Source: Candidatus Babeliales bacterium (GTDB lineage Bacteria; Babelota; Babeliae; Babelales; JACPOV01). Taken from it: 64,000 nucleotides of DNA. Both the position numbers and the translations under genes were made by a program. This document shows positions 27,124 to 36,739 of the stretch, piece after piece (positions within the stretch are counted from its first letter, which is position 1; each line of letters starts with the position of its first letter). The stretch is from the NCBI GenBank assembly GCA_040879965.1, contig JBBDJI010000012.1:206303-270302 (forward strand), given 5' to 3'. The notes beneath the pieces were generated by a model. It saw only the letters and a program-made list of their open reading frames with translations, was not told where the DNA came from and searched no databases.

Positions 27124-28084
27124 AGCAATCCTTTTTTTCTTTTAATAATAATGAGGAATTAATTGATTCTTTAATAATGAATAAAGGCCTACCCTTTAAT
27201 TCTTCATAAATTCTGCCAATATATTCACCAAGAATCCATACTAAAATAAATAACAATCCTATAAAAATATAAATAATGGTAACGAGCCATTTAAATAGTG
27301 GATAATAACCATGAAAGAATAATGCATCTATAGTAATAATTGTTAACATGGCAATACCAGAAAAAATGACAAAGCTACCAATAAATGCTGAAATTCTTAA
27401 TGGTAGCATTGAAAATCCAATTATTCCGTCAAATGCGATTTTAAATAATTGATGCCACTTATATTTGGTAGAATCAAGTTCTCGAGCTGGTTGCATAAAA
27501 TCTACATATTCTGGAGAAAAACCTGTCCATGCAATCATACCTCGAAGATAGCGTGAGCGTTCGGGATAGCGGTTGATTTCATTAATAACTTGTCTATCAA
27601 GAAGACGAAAGTCTGTAATATTTTCTGGAATGGTAATATCGGCGATTGAATTTAAAATTGATTGATAATAATAAGCAGTAATTTTTTTCAATTTATTATC
27701 ATTTCTTTTTATTCTTCGTGCATAAACAATTTTTGCTCCATTTTCCCATTTTTGTATTAATTCTTCTATAAGCATGGGAGGGTGTTGCAAGTCTGCATCC
27801 ATAGTAATTGCATTATCGCCTTTACAATATTTATAGCCTGCGGTTAATGCTGCTTGATAACCAAAATTCTTACTAAATCTAAATGCTTTTATTTGAAAAT
27901 CTTTTTTTTGGATTTGTCTAATAATATGCCATGAATTATCAATGCTTCCATCATCTATTAGGAGTAGCTCATATTTATAATGATTTAATTTTTGGCAAAT
28001 TTTTATAATTTCATTATAAGTTTTTTCTATATGTTTTTCTTCATTATAAATAGGTAAAATAATTGATATTAATTTTTTATTCAT
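27044..28084 (-). CDS. GtrB/DPM1-like GT2 glycosyltransferase with two membrane helices
   Basis: Cytosolic GT2 domain (1-225): SIILPIYNEEKHIE, LLIDDGSIDNS, MDADLQHPP (the DxD-type motif), and RYLRGMIAW. Two helices follow at about 235-300 and a typical ending GEYIGRIYEELKGRPLFIIKE. The family transfers a sugar from a nucleotide donor to a polyprenyl phosphate. A 45-residue tail rich in Ser and Lys extends beyond the family end and is encoded in the region shared with the next gene. Close paralogue of the following gene (28098-29084). Confidence 0.9.
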   Translation of the reverse strand: MNKKLISIILPIYNEEKHIEKTYNEIIKICQKLNHYKYELLLIDDGSIDNSWHIIRQIQKKDFQIKAFRFSKNFGYQAALTAGYKYCKGDNAITMDADLQHPPMLIEELIQKWENGAKIVYARRIKRNDNKLKKITAYYYQSILNSIADITIPENITDFRLLDRQVINEINRYPERSRYLRGMIAWTGFSPEYVDFMQPARELDSTKYKWHQLFKIAFDGIIGFSMLPLRISAFIGSFVIFSGIAMLTIITIDALFFHGYYPLFKWLVTIIYIFIGLLFILVWILGEYIGRIYEELKGRPLFIIKESINSSLLLKEKKDCYESDAHTIHSLKTSSSRLSKNRNSTR

Positions 28085-28097
28085 TTTTTTTTCATAC

Positions 28098-29084
28098 TTA
28101 ATCTAAATTAATTTTTTTATTAATTAAATAAAGAGGACGGTTTTTTTGCTGTTCAAATATTCTACCAATATATTCACCTAAAACCCATAACAACAAAAAC
28201 TGTATGCCCATAAAAATATAAATTATAGTGACTAGCCATTTAAAAAGAGGATAATTAATTTTATAAAAAAAAGCATCTATTGATATATAAAAAAACATCA
28301 AAGATCCGGTAATAATTACAAAAACACCCATAAATGCAGCAAGCTTTAGAGGAAATAATGAAAATCCGGTAACACCATCAAATGCAAGTTTAAGCATTTT
28401 AGACCAGGTATAACCGGTTGTTCCTTTGATCCTATTTTGCCTTTTAAAATCTACATAAGCATGTTCAAAGCCAGACCATGCAACCATACCTCTTAGATAA
28501 GGTGATTTTTCTCGACAATGCTTTACATACTCGAGCACTTTTTTATCAATTAAACGGAAATCACCGACATTGCGTGGCATATTTATGTCAGTAATATGAG
28601 AAAGTAATTTATAATACCATAGTGCAGTTATTTTTTTTAAGAAATTATCATTACGGTCTATGCGGCGTGCATATACAATTTGTGCTCCGTCTTGCCATTT
28701 TTTTAACATTTCAGAAATTAGAGCTGGTGGATCTTGTAAATCGGCATCCATTGTTATGGCAATATCGCCGGTGGCAATCTTATATCCTGCAGTTAATGCA
28801 GCTTGATGGCCAAAATTTCTACTAAAAGAAATTCCTTTAATACGTGAATCTTGTTTTGCTAATATTTCAATATTATGCCATGAGTTGTCTCTGCTGCCAT
28901 CATTAATGAAAATTATTTCCCATGAGTAGAAATTCTCCATTTTTTTAATTTCTTTAATTAATTCGAAATAAAGGAGGTTAATATTTTTCTCTTCATTAAA
29001 TACTGGGATAATAATAGAAATATGGGAGCTTTTGATATTTACTGTTGGTGAAATTTGATTAATTTTTTCTGATGTATAGATCAT
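28098..29084 (-). CDS. GtrB/DPM1-like GT2 glycosyltransferase with two membrane helices, paralogue
   Basis: GT2 domain with ISIIIPVFNEEKNIN, IFINDGSRDNS, MDADLQDPP and SPYLRGMVAWSGF, then two helices and the ending GEYIGRIFEQQKNRPLYLI. It makes polyprenyl-phosphate sugar for GT-C enzymes. It carries about 20 extra N-terminal residues before the first strand. It overlaps the start of the PMT-like gene by 26 bases. Two such enzymes side by side suggest two different lipid-linked sugars, matching the two or three GT-C proteins in the operon. Confidence 0.9.
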   Translation of the reverse strand: MIYTSEKINQISPTVNIKSSHISIIIPVFNEEKNINLLYFELIKEIKKMENFYSWEIIFINDGSRDNSWHNIEILAKQDSRIKGISFSRNFGHQAALTAGYKIATGDIAITMDADLQDPPALISEMLKKWQDGAQIVYARRIDRNDNFLKKITALWYYKLLSHITDINMPRNVGDFRLIDKKVLEYVKHCREKSPYLRGMVAWSGFEHAYVDFKRQNRIKGTTGYTWSKMLKLAFDGVTGFSLFPLKLAAFMGVFVIITGSLMFFYISIDAFFYKINYPLFKWLVTIIYIFMGIQFLLLWVLGEYIGRIFEQQKNRPLYLINKKINLD

Positions 29085-30477
29085 TATATTTTAAAGACTT
29101 TTTATAATTATTTTTTATTATTGGGTGTTCCATATCAAGATAGTAGTTGGAAATAATTTTAGGTTTTTTATTTTCAATTGCTTGATAAATATCATATGAT
29201 TTTCCAGTTAAAGATTTATATAAATCGGTGATGGAAGATTTATCATGATTTTGTTTAATTTGAAACCACATAAAATCAATATCATCACGAAATATGTTAA
29301 ATATATTTTTGCCATCATATATCGTATCTCCTGGCTTTGTATGTGATAATACATAATTAATTTTCTCATGCTGCTCATTATTATTTTTTCCTTTAATTAT
29401 CATTTTAGCAAGAATGAAAGAATAAGAAATGAAAGGTTGCGCAGCAATAATAAAAATCATCAATAAAATTTTATCTTTTTGCCCATCAAAAATTACATAA
29501 TATCCATATGCTGCAATCATGGCGATAAATGGTATTGCCGGAGCGTAATATTGAGGGAATGAAAATTTAACAATAAAAATAGCAATGAATAAAAGACTTA
29601 AAGAAAAAAAGGCGACAATTTTTTGATTTTGTGTGTGTAAGTAATAAATCAATCCTAGAGCATAACCAAATAAAAGAAGTTTATTTAAAAAAAGCTCCAT
29701 AAGAGTATGCATAGGATAAAAACGTTCTGGATGCATTATATTAAATAACCAATTAAATATAAAATAATAATGCAGGGCATTAGTATAAACAAGATAAGAA
29801 TAATAAGGGATTAGTGCGATACAGAAAATTGAAATATAAAATATTAATGCCAATAATGAGATCTGTTTTTGATATATTTTATATAGAAAAACTAATCCAA
29901 TAAGCACAATTAAAAATAGTATTTTTTGTAAAAATAAAAAAGAAATAGCCAATGATAAAGCACTAAAAAAAAGCAATAATAAATGTTTGCGATCGAAATA
30001 TAAAAATAAAAAATAAACAGCGAGTAGCCCAAATAATACCTGTGGGCCATCTGGTCTTATCTCGATAACTTTGCTAAATATCGAAGAAAATAACAACAAG
30101 AAAATACTCAATAATGCACTGGTACGATTAAAAATATGTGATGCAATTAAATAGGTAACGATACCGCACAATAGATAATTTATATGCATTAAAACACGTG
30201 CAGCAACTAGTGTTTTCAACGTTTGACCAAAAAAATTAATTAATGGAATTAAGCAATAATAAAGAAGTGGATGGTGATGTTGAAAAAAATCACGATAAAC
30301 CATTGATCCTTTTGAAATCTTCCAAGCAGTATGTATTGCTTCAAGTTCATCTTGATCAAAAGTAGTAAAAGAACAAGTTAAAGCACGAAAAAAAATCATA
30401 AAAATAAAAAGAACCCATGCAATTACTTCAAAATGAACTTGAGTAAAAATTAGTAAGGCATTAATTTTTTGTTTCAT
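29059..30477 (-). CDS. PMT/ArnT-like GT-C glycosyltransferase (GT39-type)
   Basis: Integral membrane protein with about ten helices. The first periplasmic loop has the GT39-style acidic motif DQDELEAIH followed by [18 protein letters not shown], which matches protein mannosyltransferase and ArnT families (the first Asp/Glu acts with the lipid-linked donor). The C-terminus is a soluble domain with [17 protein letters not shown]. It uses polyprenyl-phosphate sugars, presumably made by the two GT2 enzymes next door, and modifies a lipid, glycan or protein on the outer face. Stop overlaps the downstream GT2 start. Confidence 0.82.
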   Translation of the reverse strand: MKQKINALLIFTQVHFEVIAWVLFIFMIFFRALTCSFTTFDQDELEAIHTAWKISKGSMVYRDFFQHHHPLLYYCLIPLINFFGQTLKTLVAARVLMHINYLLCGIVTYLIASHIFNRTSALLSIFLLLFSSIFSKVIEIRPDGPQVLFGLLAVYFLFLYFDRKHLLLLFFSALSLAISFLFLQKILFLIVLIGLVFLYKIYQKQISLLALIFYISIFCIALIPYYSYLVYTNALHYYFIFNWLFNIMHPERFYPMHTLMELFLNKLLLFGYALGLIYYLHTQNQKIVAFFSLSLLFIAIFIVKFSFPQYYAPAIPFIAMIAAYGYYVIFDGQKDKILLMIFIIAAQPFISYSFILAKMIIKGKNNNEQHEKINYVLSHTKPGDTIYDGKNIFNIFRDDIDFMWFQIKQNHDKSSITDLYKSLTGKSYDIYQAIENKKPKIISNYYLDMEHPIIKNNYKKSLKYNDLYIRKN

Positions 30478-32023
30478 GATATTCCTGTTCAGTATTTACT
30501 GCCCAAATATTAGTTTTATCTTTTTTTCCTGCAATAATATTTTCAACAGCGGTCATTGCCGTAAGCATTGAATGGTCTTGATTATTATATTTATGCATAC
30601 CATTGCGTCCGATTAAAAAGAGATTTTCAAAAGTATCCAGATAATCTTTCAGTACATCAAATTGATCATACGTGCCAAAGTAGGCCGGATATGTTTTTTC
30701 TACTTTAATAACCGTAGCATCGAGTACATCAACTTTATCTACTATACCAAGTATGTGTAGTTCATGTTTGGCAAGCTCAATTAATTCTTTTTCAGTTTTT
30801 TGCCATAACTCATCGGTTTCATAACAAAAATACTCAAGGCCAATCCAAATTTTTGATGGATCGGCAATCATATAAGGGCTCCAATTATTAAAAATTTGAA
30901 TACGCCCTACGTGTACATCTTGTTCTTGAACATAGATCCAGTTGTCAGTTAAGTGATTATGATGAGCTTTTAATTTATTGGCGAGTATCCCAATTGTTAT
31001 AAAATCACGATACATTAAGCCATCGCTGATTTTTTTTATTTTTTCTGGTATATCAGTTTTTAATGAGCAGATTAATTCTTTAATCGGCATTGTTGAAAAT
31101 GCATAATCAACATTAAATGTTTGAGTTTCATTTGTTTTAGTATTGATGGCTTCAACTTTTGAAATTATATTATGATGCACGAATAATTTTTTTACATTCA
31201 TATGAGTATAAATAATTCCACCAAGATCTTTGATTTGTTTTGCAACTTCTTCCCACATTTGGCCCGGACCATATTTAGGATATAGAAATTGTTGTATTAA
31301 GCTTGTTTCAATATCTTTTTGTGCAATATCTGTTTTATGAGCTGGTAAAAACTGTTTGCCAAAATGTTTGACTGCTTTTGCAATTGATAAACCTTTTATT
31401 CTTTGTGCGCCCCATTCAGCACTTATTTGATTGCAAGGAATGCCCCATACTTTTTCTGTGTAAGATTTAAAAAATGTTCGATAAAGGCGTGAGCCAAAGC
31501 GATTAATAAAAAATTCTTCTAAATTTTTTTCATTTTTTATTGGAAATAAGGAGCGGTAAAGATAGCTGCCACCAATTTTTATTGTATTTAGAAATCCCAT
31601 TTTTTTGACCGTATCAGTATTAATTTTTAATGGGTAATCAAAAAAGGTACGATTAAAAAAAATACGCGATTTTCGTTGCCGCACAAGCATAACATTCTCA
31701 GCTTGATCTGGATTAGGCCCTTTATGATTTTCAGTGATTTTTTGTTTTTTATTTTGATAACTGATTTCAATATTGTTATTTATTAACTCTTGTAAAGGCA
31801 ATATGGTTTGCCACCATTGCATAACCCGATCAGATTTTGAAAAAAAGCGATGACCGCCAATATCGATACGATTTCCTTTATAGTTTATAGTACGGGAAAG
31901 ACCTCCCATATATTCACTTTTTTCAAGGACGATGGGAATAATATCTGTTTTTTTTAATAATTCATATGCAGCAGTTAATCCCGCAGGTCCGGCGCCAATA
32001 ATAATAGCATATTTTTTTTGCAT
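30461..32023 (-). CDS. FAD-dependent oxidoreductase, UDP-galactopyranose-mutase-like
   Basis: Dinucleotide-binding motif [16 protein letters not shown] at the N-terminus, followed by YMGGLSRTI and [11 protein letters not shown], the UGM/protoporphyrinogen-oxidase type. The region [22 protein letters not shown] matches the family found in capsule clusters. A C-terminal FAD segment reads [19 protein letters not shown]. True UDP-galactopyranose mutases are shorter (about 370-400 aa), so this 520-aa member may be a related sugar-nucleotide or polyprenyl-sugar oxidoreductase. Overlaps the PMT-like gene by 17 bases; it starts 6 bases after the methyltransferase stop. Confidence 0.8.
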   Translation of the reverse strand: MQKKYAIIIGAGPAGLTAAYELLKKTDIIPIVLEKSEYMGGLSRTINYKGNRIDIGGHRFFSKSDRVMQWWQTILPLQELINNNIEISYQNKKQKITENHKGPNPDQAENVMLVRQRKSRIFFNRTFFDYPLKINTDTVKKMGFLNTIKIGGSYLYRSLFPIKNEKNLEEFFINRFGSRLYRTFFKSYTEKVWGIPCNQISAEWGAQRIKGLSIAKAVKHFGKQFLPAHKTDIAQKDIETSLIQQFLYPKYGPGQMWEEVAKQIKDLGGIIYTHMNVKKLFVHHNIISKVEAINTKTNETQTFNVDYAFSTMPIKELICSLKTDIPEKIKKISDGLMYRDFITIGILANKLKAHHNHLTDNWIYVQEQDVHVGRIQIFNNWSPYMIADPSKIWIGLEYFCYETDELWQKTEKELIELAKHELHILGIVDKVDVLDATVIKVEKTYPAYFGTYDQFDVLKDYLDTFENLFLIGRNGMHKYNNQDHSMLTAMTAVENIIAGKKDKTNIWAVNTEQEYHETKN

Positions 32024-32029
32024 ACTTAC

Positions 32030-32827
32030 TCAGCCTTTTTTTTTCATCGTAATTTTCATAAACCATCCAGCTTTATGCCAACCGAATAAACAGGCTGCCA
32101 AATATGCAAACCATTGTATAGGTTTTGATTTGTAATATAAAAGATCGTGCTTAGTAACGGTGGCATCCAATTGGGATATTTCTACAGGATATAGTTTTAG
32201 TATTTTTTTTATTTCTTTAAAAGTATAAGCTTTGGTTCCTTTGCTTTCTTGGTGATTATATAAAATCCAACTTAGTGATTTAAAGGGCCGCCCTTTACAA
32301 AAACCCGCTAAAAACCATCGGTAAAAAGCAAAGAGAGAATAACGATTATAAATCATTATTTTGATAACGCCATTTGGTTTTGTAACACGAATAATTTCTT
32401 CTAAGCATTTTACGGTATCTGGTGAGTGATGAATAACGCCCCAAGAATAAACACAATCAAAAAAATTATTCTGATAAGGTAAATTTTCTGCATCAGCAGT
32501 TTGTAATTCATGAGCTTGAAGATTTTCCAGCGCAAGTCTTTTTTTGGTATTATCAAGTGCTTCTTGCGTTAAATCAATGCCATATGCAAAAGATCCAGCA
32601 CGAATCCATTGCAAAAAATCAGTACCAGCTCCAATGCCAACTTCAAGAATCTTTTTTTTATGAAAACGTGTAAATTGAGCAAACGAAAAAATTTCTGGTT
32701 CAATAGTATAACGATATTCTTCGATACTTTTAAAATAATCTAAAGAAAATTTTTCGGCCTGAGTGTGTTCCGTTCCACAGCTTTCTTGATTCCAATAGTG
32801 CGCTACTTCCTTTTTTAATTGAGTCAC
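32030..32827 (-). CDS. Class I SAM-dependent methyltransferase
   Basis: Rossmann methyltransferase: motif I ILEVGIGAGTD at about 55-65, then YGIDLTQEAL, the post-motif DAENLPYQNNFFD and CVYSWGVIHHSPD. The C-terminal part (SKPIQWFAYLAACLFGWHKAGW) is hydrophobic and may touch the membrane. It resembles ubiquinone/sugar type methyltransferases of the UbiE-like group found in glycan clusters. It likely methylates a sugar or lipid of the operon's product. It shares its architecture with the methyltransferase at 40913-41746. Confidence 0.85.
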   Translation of the reverse strand: MTQLKKEVAHYWNQESCGTEHTQAEKFSLDYFKSIEEYRYTIEPEIFSFAQFTRFHKKKILEVGIGAGTDFLQWIRAGSFAYGIDLTQEALDNTKKRLALENLQAHELQTADAENLPYQNNFFDCVYSWGVIHHSPDTVKCLEEIIRVTKPNGVIKIMIYNRYSLFAFYRWFLAGFCKGRPFKSLSWILYNHQESKGTKAYTFKEIKKILKLYPVEISQLDATVTKHDLLYYKSKPIQWFAYLAACLFGWHKAGWFMKITMKKKG

Positions 32828-32839
32828 TCCATGTTCCTT

Positions 32840-33605
32840 TTACTTATTAGGTTTTTCCAATGCTAGATAAAAATCTGATGCACATTTTGAAAATTTTTTA
32901 CCAAACCAAAGATTAATGTTCATAGCAGTTTTAAATCCGGTGAAAAAAAGATTGCTCAATGGTCCACTTATAAATGTGCCACCAGTTGTTTTCTTTTGTT
33001 ACAAATCCAGAATTATGTAATAATTTTTCTAAAGAATTATAAGTAAAACGTTGTACATGCCCTGAAGTATCAAGGCTTGAAGGGTGATCTTCTATCCAAT
33101 CTCCTATTAATTTATTTTTGATAATAACAATTGTTTCAACTATATATAACTTTTCCAGTAATTTGCCTAATTTGAGTTTATACCACAAGAAGCTTTCCCA
33201 TTCAAATATTCCATAGCCGTTTGGTACTGTAATAAGTAATAATCCTCCAGGTTTTAATTTTTTAAAAACTAAAGAAATTATTTGTTCAAGTTCGCCAGTT
33301 TTTATGTGTTCTAATACTTCCGAAAGAATAACTACATCAGGTACAAAAGATATAGTAGCAAAATCAAAACATGCAAGAAGGTCAGTGTTTAGTTTATTTT
33401 TTTCTAACAATTGCTTGCCATAATTAATACTTTTTTGATCAAGATCTAATCCTAAAATATCATAGCCTTCAGCAATCAGCGGAATAGTGATCATAGAGCC
33501 AGTACCGCATCCTAAATCAATAATTTTTTGATCTTTATTCAAAAATTTTTTAAACCATTTATATCTGTTGTAGGAACCATATATAGTTTCTTTAGGTTGA
33601 ATCAT
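32840..33605 (-). CDS. SAM-dependent methyltransferase with C-terminal frameshift
   Basis: Methyltransferase fold: IIDLGCGTGSM (motif I), LGLDLDQKSI, VVILSEVLEH, and the GGLLLITVPNGYG loop. The uninterrupted frame ends at 32931. The next frame continues in good protein-like sequence: GGTFISGPLSNLFFTGFKT then MNINLWFGKKFSKC and a stop at 32840, only 12 bases before the next gene's start. Typical family members end with this kind of segment. The shift lies in the A-rich run around 32989-33001, so either one base has been gained there or the assembly has an indel. I give the reconstructed extent; the intact part is 32931-33605. Confidence 0.72.
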
Positions 33606-33699
33606 AGTTATCCACTTATAATTTAATTTATAAGATATTTACTATGGATTTTTAATCAACGCAAGAACTATATTGTTTTCAGATTAAGTATGAATATAA

Positions 33700-33828
33700 G
33701 ATAAAGAAAATTATGAAAAAAAACTTTTTAAAAATGAATTTTTTCAATCAGATGAAAAAAAATTAGTTGAAGCATGGTTAGTAGATCTTGAGCAATGTGG
33801 TTATACATTCCCTCAAATCATTGATTAA
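33700..33828 (+). pseudogene. Short remnant frame, convergent with mutT
   Basis: A 42-codon open frame preceded by a stop and lacking a start codon reads EFFQSDEKKLVEAWLVDLEQC then GYTFPQIID and a stop at 33826. The amino-acid pattern is protein-like and looks like the C-terminal end of a lost gene. I do not recognise the family. Overlaps the 3' end of mutT by 11 bases. Confidence 0.3.
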
Positions 33829-34231
33829 AAATATCTGTGTTTTGTATTAAATGCTTAATGATAGGTAAATCGGGATCTGGAAATGGATAATTTTCAAATT
33901 CATCAATATTTATCCAGGTAATTGCGCTATGTTCTTTTAACTGAATTTCACCTTCATAAGAAGTTACTACAAAGGCAAGCATTTCCATTGGCTTGCCTTT
34001 GTAGCTAAATTTACTAGAACAAATATACTCGCCAATAGTTGCGGTAATTCCTAATTCTTCAAAAAGTTCACGCGCTAAGCATTCATGAAACGTTTCGCCC
34101 TTTTCTAATTTGCCACCAGGAAATTCCCATTTTCCTTTCAAAGGATCTTCTTTTGCACGTTGTGCGATGAGAAATTTTCCATCTTTTTTAATAACCGCAG
34201 CAATTACTTTTTGTTCAACAGAAGTTTGCAT
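33818..34231 (-). CDS. mutT: MutT-type 8-oxo-dGTP diphosphatase (Nudix)
   Basis: 137 aa with a perfect Nudix box: GKLEKGETFHECLARELFEELGI (written in parts: GKLEKGE, ARELFEELGI). The preceding FLIAQRAKEDPLKGKWEFPG is typical of MutT. It removes oxidised dGTP before it is used in DNA. Its start lies inside the 3' end of the exported TS-like gene (17-base overlap), so the two are cotranscribed. With MutM at 45 kb it gives the GO system, except that no MutY is in the window. MutT-like enzymes vary in substrate. Confidence 0.88.
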   Translation of the reverse strand: MQTSVEQKVIAAVIKKDGKFLIAQRAKEDPLKGKWEFPGGKLEKGETFHECLARELFEELGITATIGEYICSSKFSYKGKPMEMLAFVVTSYEGEIQLKEHSAITWINIDEFENYPFPDPDLPIIKHLIQNTDIFNQ

Positions 34232-35324
34232 GTTTATGGATCCATTTCATAACAGGAGTTTTTTGTGTTTCATTATAAATGTCATTCAATGTTTCTTGGG
34301 CATCATTTATTGATGGCATTGGTTCAATGTAAAGATTTTTATCCTGTTTTTCAAGTGTATTTAACAAACCTAAAGCCTGTTTGCTTGTTTTATCATAAAT
34401 TTGTGTAAAATTTGTTTTCATAGTGACATAACCTAAATTTAACTGCTCTTTTTTTGGATAATCTAAGCGTTCTTTAAGGTTTTTATAAACCAATTCAGTT
34501 ACAAAAGAAAAGAATCCCATATCATATGGTAAACCGGTAAAAATATCAGTGCTTCGGGATGAAACAACGCAACACAAATGATTATTTCGCACAAAAAATT
34601 GCATGCCAAGTGTGCAGGGAAAATCTTTAGAATCAAAATTTTTGTGATGTGGTTGGTTAATATTAATAAATGCTTTGCGTGAATCAAGATTTTTTTCTAA
34701 ATTTTTTAATACCCATTCATATTGTGTTAAATTGCCACATTCAGGAATACGTTGATGAAATACGTAATAACCATAGTTTGAAGAAACTTGATTATTTTTA
34801 TCAGCGAGTGATTGCCATATTTTAGAAGCTTGGCTTAGACCTTCAGATACATCAAGACTTCCTTTAAAATAGGCAAGTAATTCTCGGCAAAAATATTGCG
34901 TAGATCTTGGAATTCGCAACCAATGTATTCTTTCTTGAGGATTTAATAAAGTATACGAAACATCATAAGCTTGTAAGCCGCTTCCTGCACGTGCATCAAA
35001 TCTGGCGCCATTTTCTTTAATATTCTTTATACCTTGTAAAATGATTTCATCAAGTGTTTTGCCGGTGATATGAACATTTTCAGGAAAAAGAAAATGCTGA
35101 GTATTTTCCTCAGATTTATTCAGGTTTGTATCAGAAATATTATTTTGTTCTGTGTTTTTCTGATACGTTGGCCATTGAAATGAAGCTGAATTTTGAGAAG
35201 CTTTATTATAAGCATTGCTGCCGTGACTATGGGCAAGCAAAGTCAGTTCATTCCCCAAAACATTTGGCGAAAAAATTAATATCATCATGCAAAACAATGA
35301 TTTTTTTATTTTTATTGATAGCAT
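34215..35324 (-). CDS. Exported thymidylate synthase / dCMP hydroxymethylase-like enzyme
   Basis: Signal peptide MLSIKIKKSLFCMMILIFSP then NVLG|N, a Ser/Asn/Gln-rich linker (30-80), and a thymidylate synthase fold from about 85. Landmarks: RELLAYFKGSLD (ThyA E58 region), SRKAFIN (phosphate Arg), the nucleophile Cys in FPCTLGMQFFV (about 237), RSTD (257-260), GLPYD (264-268) and Tyr 310. The Asp in GLPYD stands where ThyA has Asn, and T4 dCMP hydroxymethylase also has Asp there; that change favours cytosine over uracil. TS His before the Tyr is Gln. The likely reaction is one-carbon transfer to dCMP or dUMP outside the bacterial cytoplasm. Function in the host is inference. Confidence 0.8.
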   Translation of the reverse strand: MLSIKIKKSLFCMMILIFSPNVLGNELTLLAHSHGSNAYNKASQNSASFQWPTYQKNTEQNNISDTNLNKSEENTQHFLFPENVHITGKTLDEIILQGIKNIKENGARFDARAGSGLQAYDVSYTLLNPQERIHWLRIPRSTQYFCRELLAYFKGSLDVSEGLSQASKIWQSLADKNNQVSSNYGYYVFHQRIPECGNLTQYEWVLKNLEKNLDSRKAFININQPHHKNFDSKDFPCTLGMQFFVRNNHLCCVVSSRSTDIFTGLPYDMGFFSFVTELVYKNLKERLDYPKKEQLNLGYVTMKTNFTQIYDKTSKQALGLLNTLEKQDKNLYIEPMPSINDAQETLNDIYNETQKTPVMKWIHKHANFC

Positions 35325-35682
35325 AGCTAACCCCCTAATAATTAAAGAAATATATTATTTAGAATATACTAATTTTTTTATTTTTCAATTAGAATTTTAA
35401 TAAACTTCAAAAAAAAGGTTAAAATAAGGGTTTTCATGTATAATTACGGGTTTATATTAGATTATATGAATTGGGATCTTTTCTTTTAGGAAATTTAAGA
35501 AAATGCTATCTATCTTCTTGTTTAATTTTTTCTTTCATATTAGAATGGAATTCTTCTCATGGGCCAGAAGGGAAAGAAGAACTCTCTTTTTTCCAACAAA
35601 AAAGTGGACAATAGATTTCTTGAATCTTGATTAATTTTATAAAAATAAAGAAAAATCTATTGTTGGTTTTTAGGAAAAAACC
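35325..35682. other. Intergenic region between divergent genes
   Basis: 358 AT-rich bases between the exported TS-like gene and the transposase relic. It holds a TATAAT at 35439-35444 without a good -35, and a long inverted repeat listed separately. A 43-codon ATG frame at 35503-35634 exists but has no ribosome site and no family look. Confidence 0.4.
35608..35663 (+). repeat. Inverted repeat before the transposase relic
   Basis: ACAATAGATTTCTT (608-621) pairs with AAGAAAAATCTATTGT (648-663) with a two-base bulge, and the flanks CCAACAA / TTGTTGG extend the pairing imperfectly. It ends 19 bases before ATG 35683, so it could be a translation-blocking leader hairpin or an IS end. No transposon end could be proven. 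Confidence 0.5.
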
Positions 35683-36279
35683 ATGTCAAGGAGAAAAAAT
35701 CGCTTTTCTTATCGTTCTAAATTAAGTGAAAAACAATTTAAACATATTTTGATGCTTTTTGAGCTTGATTTAACAGCGCAACAGATTGCAGAAATTTGCC
35801 AGTTAAATCGGAATACGGTAAATCGATATTTATTGTTGATTCGTGAAAGGATTGTTCAAAAATGGGAAAAACGTAATCCGTTAGCATTGGTAAATAATTT
35901 TGAAGAAATAATTAATCAAAAATTTTTGGATTTTTCAAACAAGACTATTATAGGAATTGTAGAAAACAAAAAAAATATTTTCTCTAAGATTATTCAAATT
36001 AATAGTTTAAGATCTGAACATATTGTTTATATTCCACTTATTTCTTGCAGAAAAAATAAGAAATCCCTTTTAATCGATGAAAGATATACATTAGACAAAA
36101 ATAAAGTACTTCGCCTCGATGCATTTTGGCAGTTTACTCAAAATAGGCTTAGTAAATTTAGAGGTATTAATAAAACAGTTTTTTATTTACATCTTAAAGA
36201 ATCTGAAATTAGATTTAATGGTAAAGATAAAAATATATACCTATCTTTATTGAAATTTTTTCATTTGACCCCTCTCTAA
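35683..36279 (+). CDS. ISXO2/IS1595-like transposase relic lacking DDE residues
   Basis: The N-terminus matches ISXO2-family HTH: SYRSKLSEKQFKHILMLFELD then LTAQQIAEICQLNRNTVNRYL. The C-terminus matches the family end: FWQFTQNRLSKFRGI, FYLHLKESEIRFN, and LLKFFHLTPL. Between them, the catalytic signatures are missing: the usual EVDESYFG reads NFEEIINQKF, no HSDGW appears, and NGIESFW reads LRLDAFW. The frame is intact (198 aa), so it may be a domesticated DNA-binding protein or a fast-decaying relic. No terminal inverted repeats were found at its edges. A leader AGGA lies before ATG. Confidence 0.72.
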   Translation: MSRRKNRFSYRSKLSEKQFKHILMLFELDLTAQQIAEICQLNRNTVNRYLLLIRERIVQKWEKRNPLALVNNFEEIINQKFLDFSNKTIIGIVENKKNIFSKIIQINSLRSEHIVYIPLISCRKNKKSLLIDERYTLDKNKVLRLDAFWQFTQNRLSKFRGINKTVFYLHLKESEIRFNGKDKNIYLSLLKFFHLTPL

Positions 36280-36366
36280 TCTAGTCATGATATTTACTTT
36301 TTTTGAAAATGTCCTTAAAATCAAAAATTGAGAGAAAATAAAAGTAAATTAATATGAGGGATATAA

Positions 36367-36639
36367 ATGTCAAAACCTGGGTTCAAAAATAAGATCTCTG
36401 AGCATTTAATTTCTAAATATAAAAGCTATAAAAAAAGTAATTCTCTTTCTGAAAAAAACTCATCTAAAAATGGATTAGATATTGGCTGGACACGAGCTAC
36501 GTTTATTGTAAAAGAAGAATTGTTAAAAAAAATAAAAGATGCTGCCTACTGGGAACGTAAAACGGTTAAAGTTGTTATTAATGATGCACTTAATTCTTTT
36601 TTCAATAAACAGAAACATATCGAGAAATCAAAAAAATAA
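36367..36639 (+). CDS. Small ribbon-helix-helix-like DNA-binding protein
   Basis: 90 aa. After a basic, Ser-rich N-terminus, residues 40-82 look like an RHH domain: WTRATFIVKEELLKKIKDAAYW (strand, then helix), and RKTVKVVINDALNSFF (second helix). Such proteins are common as small regulators or antitoxins; no toxin gene is next to it. It follows the transposase relic by about 90 bases. The repeated AT motif before the next gene could be its operator (inference). The upstream GAGGGAT is a plausible ribosome site. Confidence 0.6.
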   Translation: MSKPGFKNKISEHLISKYKSYKKSNSLSEKNSSKNGLDIGWTRATFIVKEELLKKIKDAAYWERKTVKVVINDALNSFFNKQKHIEKSKK

Positions 36640-36739
36640 TTTTTGTTCACTTCTATTTAATTTGATTAAGTAATCAATAATCATTTATTAAAAAAAATTT
36701 TAAAATTTTTTTTAACTCTTGCTTTTCTATTTTTTTTCA

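Noticed and set aside
33700..33828. Possible full small gene
   Set aside because: No start codon in frame, so treated only as a remnant.
35503..35634. 43-codon plus-strand frame in the divergent intergenic region
   Set aside because: No ribosome site and part of it lies in the inverted repeat.
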